A DNA stretch of 5,427 nt from Candidatus Heimdallarchaeota archaeon (GCA_027016475.1 JALUTL010000115.1:1-5427), one strand, 5' to 3'; counted from the stretch's first letter, positions 1-5,427 are shown. Notes: generated by a model not told the origin, from the letters alone. Numbers and translations are program-made.

Positions 1-1
1 G

Positions 2-1201
2 GGCCAGATCGTCGGTATCCATGTGCGCGACAACGATCTGGTGGTCAATCCGCTGAAAGCCAAGCAACTGACCAATCAAGAATCATTTTTTGGGCCATCA
101 CCTCAAATTTTTGTTGGCTCCAAAGGCTACCCTCGAGTAAGGGCTGGCCCTTCAGCAGTCCTTTTTCCAGATGAGACTGACGTTAACTTGGTAAATAACC
201 CGTCTGAATGGAGAAACCTGAGCCTAGACGAAATCATTGAACTGAGGTTTGGCTTGGTCAGAGGGATGAAACCAATGGAGGTTAAACCAAAAGCTACCTC
301 CATCGACGAAAAGATAGCATCGCAGCTTCAAGAAATTGCCCTTTCTACGAATCCTGTAGATGTAGAAGGGAAATTGTCTGGTGGCATAGCATTACGACCA
401 AAAATAGATCCAATTGCCCAACCTTTTGGACCTTCGGCTGAAATTTCAAAATTCAAGGTGATTGACAATCCGAAGATTCCACCGCTTGTCGAAAGGACAT
501 TGTCGGATGAACTGTCTTCCACAGAACAATTAAAAATTTTGCAGGAAGGCGGTTTGGATGTATATTATTTGCAAAATGCCTTCTCTTCTGGTGCATTTGG
601 AAAATATGAAGAACGGAAAGTAGTTCCCACACGATGGTCGATTACTGCTGTAGATGACACTATGGGCAAAATTCTCTTGGCAAAAATACGGGACTTTCCT
701 TCTGTGAACCAGATCATGGCTTTCAGAGGAGGGCTTTATGGAAATTATTTCACTATCCTGATGTTTCCTGGTGCATGGCTCTACGAAAATTTTGAGGCAT
801 GGGCCAGCAACTCGATCTACACTCTCGGAACAAAAGGATTTCTCAGTCTTGATTCTGAAGGTTTTGATGCCCAACGCAGGTACAAGGGAAGGGGAACCTA
901 TGCCAGTCAAGCAGGCGGGTACTATGCTGCAAGATTGGCCATCTTGGAGCATTTGGTCTCTATTCGGAAACAGGCAACTGTGGTTTCAATTCGAGAGATT
1001 ACGCCAGAATATGTTGTCCCGGCTGGTGTTTGGGTGGTTCGGGAAGCAGCAAGAACTGCCTTAAGTCAACAACCAACAGTCTTTTCATCGAAGGATGAGG
1101 TGCTGAAATGGTTAGAGACTGTTCTGATTCGACCTGTGAACGATTTCTTGATCAAGTCTCATCTTTTGGGTCAACAAAGCTTGGAGGCCTTTTTCTTTTA
1201 A
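2..1201 (+). CDS. nreA: Nre-family archaeal DNA repair protein with C-terminal PCNA-binding (PIP) box; 5' end cut by window edge
   Basis: Recognised as an archaeal Nre protein (Nre_N plus Nre_C domains), a family implicated in DNA damage repair through binding of the PCNA sliding clamp. Residue numbers count from the GTG at 23. The family landmark FGPSPQIFVG is at residues 23-32, followed by GYPRV and AGP. A second conserved block (PTRWSITAVDD, 202-212) opens the C-terminal half. ASQAGGYYAARLA (294-306) and a region with REITPEY and GVWVVRE (324-341) follow. The last nine residues, QQSLEAFFF, contain a textbook PIP box, Q-x-x-L-x-x-F-F (384-391). The frame is open to the left edge, and only GTG codons (23 and 41) could start it inside the window, so the true start is probably outside. 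The N-terminal cysteine cluster I expect in many family members is not visible. No catalytic residues are assigned. Symbol nreA versus nreB is uncertain. It faces thyX across 4 bp. Confidence 0.85.
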   Translation, partial: GQIVGIHVRDNDLVVNPLKAKQLTNQESFFGPSPQIFVGSKGYPRVRAGPSAVLFPDETDVNLVNNPSEWRNLSLDEIIELRFGLVRGMKPMEVKPKATSIDEKIASQLQEIALSTNPVDVEGKLSGGIALRPKIDPIAQPFGPSAEISKFKVIDNPKIPPLVERTLSDELSSTEQLKILQEGGLDVYYLQNAFSSGAFGKYEERKVVPTRWSITAVDDTMGKILLAKIRDFPSVNQIMAFRGGLYGNYFTILMFPGAWLYENFEAWASNSIYTLGTKGFLSLDSEGFDAQRRYKGRGTYASQAGGYYAARLAILEHLVSIRKQATVVSIREITPEYVVPAGVWVVREAARTALSQQPTVFSSKDEVLKWLETVLIRPVNDFLIKSHLLGQQSLEAFFF

Positions 1202-1205
1202 TGTT

Positions 1206-2081
1206 TCACTCTTTTGAAAACTTCATTTCCTTCCGTAGCTTGTCTGCAAATTCGGAAGCCTTTCCATTTTTGAACCAGTGGTAGCCTACATCCATGAATG
1301 CTTCCTTCATGGTTCTGTAGTCAAGGAACATTTCAACAAGCTTGGGGATAATAGGTGTTATGAGCTTCAACATTTTCTGGGCGACAATGCGGATCTCCTT
1401 TTGAGCATGCTTATCCAGACGAAGATCCAAGAAATGAAAAAGGTTGTGCAAATCCATTTTGAAGGTAAACGTAGTCATCATGGTTTGTGGGAGGAATTGT
1501 CTGGCCGTTTCAGCGGCAACACCCTTGTCGATCAGATCATAGTATAATTCCACAGATTCTTTGATCAAGCCATATGCTCTGTCATACTCCTCTTTCATTG
1601 TTGGATCATTATATAGGACGATTTCGCCGCTTCCTTGGTTAGTGATCGACTTGTCTGACCACCTGAGCTCGTATTCGAACATCCCCAAATTCTGTGATGT
1701 ATATCGTCTGCTTATTTCATTTACTGACGCAGTCCGATGCCTGTGCATCTGTCTTGCCACAAACAATGGCACATGAACTTGGAACATAAATTCGATGTTC
1801 TCAAAGGGGCTTGTATGGCGATGCCACATCAAATATCTTGCAAGGCCTATGTCTTGTGCTTCGGTGCGTCCTGTCTCTTCCTCTGAAAACACTCTTCCAT
1901 AGGATATACGTGCAACCTTAGCAGGCTTACGGTCGTTGTCTAATTTCATGGTGTCCAAGAGCTTGACATCTATTTGCTGAAACTGAACAGTTAACTTGCT
2001 TCCATCCTTCAATTCAACTACAATTGGCTCCAACGATTGACCACTGGATATAGTCTCTTCCATTTGCATGACCATATTCAC
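1206..2081 (-). CDS. thyX: Flavin-dependent thymidylate synthase ThyX
   Basis: ThyX methylates dUMP to dTMP using methylene-tetrahydrofolate, NADPH and FAD, in the cytosol as a homotetramer; it replaces ThyA. The complete signature RHRxxSxNExSxR is present at residues 114-126 (R114, H115, R116, S119, N121, E122, S124, R126). Also visible are the upstream HTSPFE element (89-94), QFLPQ (195-199), and the C-terminal helix with NLFHFLDLR (213-221) and AQKEIR (226-231), which in the family contribute to dUMP and FAD binding. At 291 residues it is longer than common bacterial ThyX (about 210-260). The excess includes a roughly 35-residue N-terminal extension before the usual first strand. The longest start is GTG at 2081; ATG codons at 2075, 2069 and 2063 are equally possible and no Shine-Dalgarno site decides between them. 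It lies 59 bp downstream of the transporter gene on the same strand. Confidence 0.95.
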   Translation of the reverse strand: MNMVMQMEETISSGQSLEPIVVELKDGSKLTVQFQQIDVKLLDTMKLDNDRKPAKVARISYGRVFSEEETGRTEAQDIGLARYLMWHRHTSPFENIEFMFQVHVPLFVARQMHRHRTASVNEISRRYTSQNLGMFEYELRWSDKSITNQGSGEIVLYNDPTMKEEYDRAYGLIKESVELYYDLIDKGVAAETARQFLPQTMMTTFTFKMDLHNLFHFLDLRLDKHAQKEIRIVAQKMLKLITPIIPKLVEMFLDYRTMKEAFMDVGYHWFKNGKASEFADKLRKEMKFSKE

Positions 2082-2114
2082 TAAGGTGACTTCTTGTAGA
2101 TTTTCACATGTCTC

Positions 2115-2122
2115 AAAATAAA
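2115..2122 (-). promoter_or_regulatory. Possible TATA box for thyX
   Basis: On the minus strand TTTATTTT lies in the 59-bp gap between the transporter stop and thyX. Initiation about 27 nt past its centre would fall near 2091, leaving a 5' leader of roughly 10 nt to the GTG or 16 nt to the first ATG. This would let thyX be expressed apart from the transporter. The match is A/T-rich but without a clear BRE, so read-through from the transporter remains possible. Confidence 0.3.
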
Positions 2123-2140
2123 TGGATAATCCGTTTCGGT

Positions 2141-3730
2141 TTAAGGTAATTTTTCAGAATTCTTATCTTTGGTTGGTTCCAAGAAACTTTGTTCTAGCTC
2201 ATCATGGACAATTTCATCTCCAATCACCCATTGTCCCTTTCCATTTGCCTTGGCCCCTGCCAAGAAATGGTCATGGACATCTTCAACCTTGAAAACGAGA
2301 ATCAGGAAGCCTATCAACAGCAATCCTCCCAAAATCAACAGGCCAAGCCGTGTGGCCACGTTGATGCTGAATAGGTTTCCTCCTTGCCACAGCAAATCTA
2401 TGGTTGTTGTGAATATAATTGGACCGAATGCAGCAGATATTCTGCCGAAGATATTGGCAAACCCAAAATAGTTTCCAATCTTCTCAGGAGGCGCAAGCTC
2501 TGTGAGATATTGTCGTTGCACGACCCATGTTCCACCCAAAGCAGGCCCGACGAAGAGAGGGAAGACATAAAGAAGCCAATCGGGGGTCTTGAAAGCAATA
2601 CCCAATTCCTCACCGCTTCTAGGTGTAATGTTTGTAAAGAACGCCAGCACTATGCTAATGAACCACAGCATTGTAACCAAAATCAATGCCTTTCTTGGTC
2701 CGTATCGATCTGTTACTACGCCTACTGGATAGGTGAAGAGAACCGCATACAATATTCCTAGACCTAAAACAATTAACACAAATCTACTTTCCGAAAATTC
2801 CAACCCTACGGTTACAATCTGACTCATAAACGAAATGGTAGTATTGGCTGCGTCCACATAAATGAGCCATCCCAATATGAACCACTTCATGGATCTGTAT
2901 TTTGCCACGTCTTTAGCTGTAGAAACAACTTCTTGGATCGTTTCTTTTACGATGTTTTCAATGTCCACCTTGTGATTCTTCAATTTTTTCTCACGGACAG
3001 TATACATGGGGATTGCGAACAACAAGAAAATGACTGCCGCGATGGGATAGATGAAGGGGATATATCCGATTTCAAACATATCCAATATGCCTCTGGCAGG
3101 GTCGGCAGTCTGAACCACATAGTCCGGCAATCCTGCTGCAATCAATATGAAACCAAGCCCTATCCCAATGAATGATCCAAAATAACCAATTGAAATGCCG
3201 AAAGCCGATACTCTTCCTAGGTCATCTTCATCAGCGATGAAAGGAAGAATTGAATCGTATATAACCAGTCCAATTTGGTATGTCAGGTTTGCCAAGAGAA
3301 AAAATACAATGAGGACAAAAACGTCGTCTATCCAGTATGACACACCCAACAAAGCCATGAAGGTTACACAGAGCCAGGTGAACTTCATCAACAGTCGTTT
3401 CCGTTCTCTGACTTTATCAGCTACTGCCCCAACAAATGGTGAAAAAAACGCCATGAGAAGATTTCCCACCAAGAGTGTCATTGATAAAGCAAAATTTCCT
3501 CTTGAGACTGCAACATCGCCAGGAAGCCCCTGCTCGTAATACTTTATGTACAGAAGGGGCCCAATGGTCAAAGAAACAACGACCATCGAATAAATAGTAT
3601 TGCCTAGATCGTACATTGACCATTTGATGATATTCTGCCTATAGTATGAATTGTTCTTCCACACCTTGGAATCATCAGTAAATGGTGATTCCCGTATGGC
3701 TTGTCCAATTTTAGGATATGGGTCGACCAT
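2141..3730 (-). CDS. MFS transporter, UMF1 / Atg22-like family (12 TM)
   Basis: A 529-residue integral membrane protein with about twelve hydrophobic segments, near residues 43-63, 82-104, 113-133, 137-157, 174-198, 223-243, 282-305, 316-338, 347-365, 386-404, 421-443 and 462-481. The WSMYDLGNT stretch before TM1 (37-45) resembles the W-x-x-YDxxN hallmark of the UMF1/Atg22-like branch of the major facilitator superfamily. The YDSILPFIAD (158-167) and RVSAFGISIGYFG (173-185) blocks also fit. MFS loop motifs appear as DKVRERKR after TM2 (105-112) and the equivalent DRYGPRK after TM8 (341-347). A charged loop of roughly 38 residues separates the two six-helix halves, and a hydrophilic tail of about 48 residues follows TM12. 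The substrate cannot be told; yeast Atg22 exports amino acids from the vacuole, but that role should not be carried over. The start ATG is fixed by an in-frame TGA two codons upstream and by a TATA-like box 20 nt away. Confidence 0.88.
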   Translation of the reverse strand: MVDPYPKIGQAIRESPFTDDSKVWKNNSYYRQNIIKWSMYDLGNTIYSMVVVSLTIGPLLYIKYYEQGLPGDVAVSRGNFALSMTLLVGNLLMAFFSPFVGAVADKVRERKRLLMKFTWLCVTFMALLGVSYWIDDVFVLIVFFLLANLTYQIGLVIYDSILPFIADEDDLGRVSAFGISIGYFGSFIGIGLGFILIAAGLPDYVVQTADPARGILDMFEIGYIPFIYPIAAVIFLLFAIPMYTVREKKLKNHKVDIENIVKETIQEVVSTAKDVAKYRSMKWFILGWLIYVDAANTTISFMSQIVTVGLEFSESRFVLIVLGLGILYAVLFTYPVGVVTDRYGPRKALILVTMLWFISIVLAFFTNITPRSGEELGIAFKTPDWLLYVFPLFVGPALGGTWVVQRQYLTELAPPEKIGNYFGFANIFGRISAAFGPIIFTTTIDLLWQGGNLFSINVATRLGLLILGGLLLIGFLILVFKVEDVHDHFLAGAKANGKGQWVIGDEIVHDELEQSFLEPTKDKNSEKLP

Positions 3731-3750
3731 GCTTCACTACATTTAGAGGA

Positions 3751-3758
3751 GTTTATAA
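3751..3758 (-). promoter_or_regulatory. Probable TATA box for the MFS transporter, giving a leaderless mRNA
   Basis: Minus-strand TTATAAAC ends 20 nt before the transporter ATG at 3730. With archaeal spacing (centre about 26-27 nt before the start site), transcription would begin at or within a base or two of the ATG. There is no Shine-Dalgarno site in the 20 nt between, which fits leaderless translation. Confidence 0.5.
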
Positions 3759-3850
3759 CATTAATCCACATGAGAGGATAGAATTCTGTCTACACTAGCT
3801 AAAATCCTGCACAAATACATTTGGAATATTCTCCTTCTTATTGGAATGGG

Positions 3851-3866
3851 CATAAATTCATAAAGG
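3851..3866 (+). promoter_or_regulatory. Probable TATA element(s) for the AhpD-like gene
   Basis: Two overlapping candidates are seen: CATAAATT (3851-3858) and TCATAAAG (3859-3866). The first predicts initiation near 3881 (leader about 6 nt), the second near the ATG itself at 3888. Either gives a leaderless or nearly leaderless mRNA. An AGGTGA at 3864-3869 is 18 nt from the ATG, too far for a normal Shine-Dalgarno site. Confidence 0.45.
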
Positions 3867-3887
3867 TGAAACCTGCCACAACAACAT

Positions 3888-4274
3888 ATGGCTGGAGGAA
3901 CAGCAAAAAGTCTTGAAGAATTTCGGGAACTCCGTCAACGGATGAACAAGAGAATATTCGAAACTGGTCATCTTGGTATCAAGCGGTTTTTTACCCTTGA
4001 CACACAAGCTTATCAGGAGGGGCATCTATCTGCCAAAGTCAAAGAACTGTTGGGGTTGGTTGTCTCCATGGTACTTAGATGCGATGATTGCATAAGCTAC
4101 CACATTATTCAGGGAGTAATAGAGGGGGTGACAGATGAAGAGTTTTACGAAGCATTCAACGTTGCTCTGGTTGTAGGGGGGTCAATCGTCATTCCACATT
4201 TGCGCAGGGCAGTAGCTACTTTAGATGAATGTAGGGAACTGGAAAAGACTTCTCCTGATTCATTGAAGCTTTAG
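3888..4274 (+). CDS. AhpD-like / carboxymuconolactone decarboxylase-family protein
   Basis: A 128-residue, all-helical, single-domain protein of the CMD/AhpD family, without signal peptide or membrane segment, so cytosolic. The core is recognisable: KVKELLGLVVSMVLRC (50-65), the redox motif CDDC (C65, C68) with H72 following as CxxCxxxH, and a C-terminal helix with GVTDEEFYEAF (80-90). In AhpD-type peroxidases the two cysteines form the redox couple and nearby Glu and His relay protons. E53, C65, C68 and H72 have the same spacing as Glu118, Cys130, Cys133 and His137 of mycobacterial AhpD, but the position of its second His (132) is Asp (D67). A thiol-dependent peroxidase or disulfide reductase role is therefore an inference; no AhpC partner gene is in the window. 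CMD decarboxylase activity is less likely because the CxxC pair is kept. The gene is divergent from the transporter, and its stop overlaps that of the LRR gene by 4 bp. Confidence 0.88.
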   Translation: MAGGTAKSLEEFRELRQRMNKRIFETGHLGIKRFFTLDTQAYQEGHLSAKVKELLGLVVSMVLRCDDCISYHIIQGVIEGVTDEEFYEAFNVALVVGGSIVIPHLRRAVATLDECRELEKTSPDSLKL

Positions 4275-5251
4275 AGTACAACAGGGTTTTTCCGGAGATC
4301 AATTTCATAATGAACACCGAACATCCAAGATGGAAGATTTTGAATTTGATTCTTTTCAAGAGAAAGCCGTCTGAGGTTTGGAATGGTAATTGGTTCATGT
4401 GGAAGACTGACAATCCTGTTCCCGCCAAGATATAGCTCTTCAAGATTTAGCAGAGTGTTGAGACTTTCAGGAATGTTGCTGATTCTGTTGTTTGACAGAT
4501 CCAATTCCACCAAATTCAAACCAGATACTGGAAAAATGATATCCTCTATGTGATTTGATGCCAAGCTGAGCTTTTTCAAATTTGCAAGACTGGAAATGGC
4601 ACTGAAATCAAATGTTCCCTCAAAACCCACATGAACCAGCTCAAGCCTTTCAATTGTATTGGGAAATGACGGAAATCTATCTCCAATGCGATTGAACGAA
4701 GCGTTCACGTGCTTCAACCCCTCTGGATATTGAACTTGATCAAGAACCAAACGATTCTTTGAAATATCCAATGTTTCCAAGCTCGTCTTCAGATCGAGGG
4801 TTGTTAATTGACTTTTGTAAAGCTTCAATTCCTTCAATTTCGTTTTCCTTTCAATTGATATTTCGGCTATTTTTGTCTGGCCTGCATCCAACTTAACTAA
4901 ATTGGGAGGCACTGAATTCAGTTCTATCAGTGGGTTTCCCCGCAAACTTAATACTTCCAACGATTCAAAGTTTTCCAAAGCAGGAGGCAGTTCCTGGATT
5001 TCATTGAACTCCACATACAGGAACCGCAGTTTTTCCAAGTCAAGAATTTCGATTGGAAATTCAGATGCTCCAATCTTGTTGAGAGAAAGGCCAATAATGC
5101 GTTTGAACCATAGGACAGCACCAAACTGATCGGATCCTACTTCGGAAATAATGGGAATGTCGATCTGGAAGAGCTCTTGCAGCTTCTCCAACACCCGAAA
5201 ATCCTTTTCTTTGATCCGAAAGCCTTCTTTTTTGATTTCGAGATCGCCCAT
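4271..5251 (-). CDS. Cytosolic leucine-rich-repeat protein
   Basis: A 326-residue protein built almost wholly of leucine-rich repeats, with no signal peptide or membrane span. Residues 1-50 form a polar N-terminal cap (ELFQIDIPIISEV and then FGAVLWF) of a type I associate with Asgard-archaeal LRR proteins. About twelve repeats follow from residue 52, each with an LxxLxLxxNxI core. The clearest are LRFLYVEFNEIQELP, LKKLSLASNHIEDI, LVELDLSNNRISNIP, LEELYLGGNRIVSLP and LRRLSLEKNQIQNLP. Outer repeats are about 22-24 residues and plant/SDS22-like, with N and LP in the usual places. Middle repeats (roughly 118-198) are shorter and less regular. Such proteins are protein-binding scaffolds, and the partner is unknown. 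The start is well supported: ATG preceded by a GGAG Shine-Dalgarno site 6 nt upstream, the only good one in the window. It ends in a 4-bp convergent overlap with the AhpD-like gene. Confidence 0.9.
   Translation of the reverse strand: MGDLEIKKEGFRIKEKDFRVLEKLQELFQIDIPIISEVGSDQFGAVLWFKRIIGLSLNKIGASEFPIEILDLEKLRFLYVEFNEIQELPPALENFESLEVLSLRGNPLIELNSVPPNLVKLDAGQTKIAEISIERKTKLKELKLYKSQLTTLDLKTSLETLDISKNRLVLDQVQYPEGLKHVNASFNRIGDRFPSFPNTIERLELVHVGFEGTFDFSAISSLANLKKLSLASNHIEDIIFPVSGLNLVELDLSNNRISNIPESLNTLLNLEELYLGGNRIVSLPHEPITIPNLRRLSLEKNQIQNLPSWMFGVHYEIDLRKNPVVL
4287..4291 (+). terminator. Possible oligo-T terminator of the AhpD-like gene
   Basis: A run of five T residues on the plus strand, preceded by GGG, lies 12 bp beyond the TAG stop. 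Archaeal polymerase often stops at short U tracts without a hairpin. The run is short and lies inside the opposing LRR coding region, so support is weak. Confidence 0.25.
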
Positions 5252-5257
5252 TAGGCT

Positions 5258-5261
5258 CTCC
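5258..5261 (-). promoter_or_regulatory. Shine-Dalgarno site of the LRR gene
   Basis: Minus-strand GGAG within AAAGGAGAG, with 6 nt between it and the ATG at 5251. It decides the start of the LRR gene and implies an mRNA with a real 5' leader, unlike the other starts in the window. Confidence 0.7.
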
Positions 5262-5272
5262 TTTCCCTTATT

Positions 5273-5280
5273 GATTATAA
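5273..5280 (-). promoter_or_regulatory. Proximal TATA-like box upstream of the LRR gene
   Basis: Minus-strand TTATAATC ends 21 nt before the LRR ATG. Normal archaeal spacing would start transcription at the ATG and exclude the Shine-Dalgarno site from the mRNA. It therefore competes with the distal candidate at 5367-5374, and may be a chance A/T-rich match. Confidence 0.3.
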
Positions 5281-5343
5281 GAGAGTGCTTAGGTAAACGA
5301 ACAAATCGGGCAAAGTTGCTGAGTTGTGATCGCTGTGCTTAAA

Positions 5344-5361
5344 AAGGGTTTGAAAACCCTT
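5344..5361. repeat. 18-bp perfect palindrome: operator or terminator hairpin
   Basis: AAGGGTTT, a 2-base spacer, and AAACCCTT form perfect inverted arms of 8 bp. As RNA the stem would be about 7 bp with a 4-nt loop. On the minus strand the right arm runs into a T5 tract (5345-5341), the form of an intrinsic terminator for a gene entering from the right. Alternatively, its place just downstream of the distal TATA-like box is where archaeal repressors commonly bind. The sequence alone does not decide. Confidence 0.55.
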
Positions 5362-5366
5362 CTTTG

Positions 5367-5374
5367 TATTTAAA
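5367..5374 (-). promoter_or_regulatory. Distal TATA-like box upstream of the LRR gene
   Basis: Minus-strand TTTAAATA is close to the archaeal TATA consensus. It predicts initiation near 5343-5344 and a leader of about 92 nt that includes the Shine-Dalgarno site. The palindrome at 5344-5361 would lie between this box and the start site. Confidence 0.35.
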
Positions 5375-5427
5375 CTTCTGTTTTATACGTATTAAACTCT
5401 TTAAAACTACTTCGGTTAAGCTTCGTG

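Larger units (their letters stand above)
3731..3887. other. Divergent intergenic region between the MFS and AhpD-like genes
   Basis: These 157 bp separate two divergent starts and contain the promoter-like elements for both. The middle holds a directly repeated heptamer, TTGGAAT, at 3821-3827 and 3841-3847. The copies are exactly 20 bp apart start to start, and the second copy ends 3 bp before the AhpD-side TATA element. No small ORF or RNA structure was recognised. Confidence 0.6.
5252..5427. other. Right-end region upstream of the LRR gene, no assigned gene
   Basis: These 176 bp hold the LRR ribosome binding site, two TATA-like boxes and the palindrome. The outer 60 bases are very A/T-rich (TTTAAAC, TTTATAC, TTTAAAAC on the plus strand). 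Two minus-strand frames are open from the right edge: one of 18 codons ending in TAA at 5370-5372, and one of 28 codons ending in TAA at 5339-5341. Either could be the 3' end of an unseen gene, but both are too short to recognise. Confidence 0.5.

Noticed and set aside
530..952. 140-codon open frame on the minus strand inside nre
   Set aside because: It lies antisense within a clearly recognisable Nre coding region, its peptide is Cys/Ser-rich with no family resemblance, and no promoter or ribosome site was seen.
2384..2761. 125-codon plus-strand frame antisense to the MFS gene
   Set aside because: The minus-strand frame has twelve membrane segments and family motifs. The opposite frame gives a low-complexity polar peptide without homology I can recognise.
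3195..3539. 114-codon plus-strand frame antisense to the MFS gene
   Set aside because: Shadow of the transporter's hydrophobic codons, rich in Ser/Thr/Arg/Lys, with no supporting signals.
2141..4274. Idea that the MFS transporter and AhpD-like gene form a detoxification system
   Set aside because: They are divergent, each with its own promoter-like element. Nothing in either sequence points to a shared substrate, so adjacency alone is not enough.
5285..5341. GTGCTTA repeated at 5285-5291 and 5335-5341
   Set aside because: Seven-base repeats 50 bp apart in A/T-rich DNA are expected by chance, and the copies have no clear relation to the promoter elements.
5339..5425. 28-codon minus-strand frame open to the right edge, possibly the tail of another gene
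   Set aside because: Too short to tell from chance. The frame overlaps the palindrome and the distal TATA-like box, and no family is recognisable from the visible residues.
1..5427. Mobile element, defence system, CRISPR array, tRNA or rRNA
   Set aside because: No transposase or integrase motifs, terminal inverted repeats, regularly spaced repeats or RNA gene signatures were seen. The genes are ordinary chromosomal families.

Overview
The window reads as a compact stretch of archaeal chromosome. At one gene end there is an Nre-family protein, a family I know only from archaea, and it carries a C-terminal PCNA-interaction box. Other archaeal signs are A/T-rich TATA-like boxes placed so that mRNAs would start at or almost at the start codon, and a near absence of Shine-Dalgarno sites. 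A cytosolic leucine-rich-repeat (LRR) protein with an N-terminal cap of the kind common in Asgard archaea makes an Asgard-type archaeon my best guess. That lineage call is inference. Base composition is moderate (low to mid 40s % G+C by eye), and no introns, RNA genes, mobile elements or CRISPR repeats were seen.

Layout, left to right. At 2-1201 (+) is nre, cut by the left edge. Four bases after its stop, facing it, is thyX, the flavin-dependent thymidylate synthase (2081-1206, -). Upstream of thyX on the same strand, 59 bp away, is a 12-TM UMF1/Atg22-like MFS transporter (3730-2141, -). A 157-bp divergent intergenic region holds promoter-like elements for both directions. Then comes a small AhpD/carboxymuconolactone decarboxylase-family protein (3888-4274, +). 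Its stop codon interleaves with that of the convergent LRR gene (5251-4271, -). The last 176 bases (5252-5427) hold the LRR gene's ribosome binding site, two TATA candidates and an 18-bp perfect palindrome. They may also hold the tail of another gene.

The genes do not form an obvious single pathway. nre (DNA repair at the sliding clamp) and thyX (dTMP supply) both serve DNA metabolism, but they are convergent and so not co-transcribed. The MFS gene and thyX could be a two-gene transcript, although a TATA-like box lies between them. The AhpD-like gene and the transporter share only an intergenic region. Five genes occupy almost all of the window, and no gap exceeds 180 bp.

I found no convincing new multi-gene system. 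The points worth a second look are the unusual left end of nre, the active-site spacing of the AhpD-like protein, the palindrome upstream of the LRR gene, and the two very tight convergent gene junctions.
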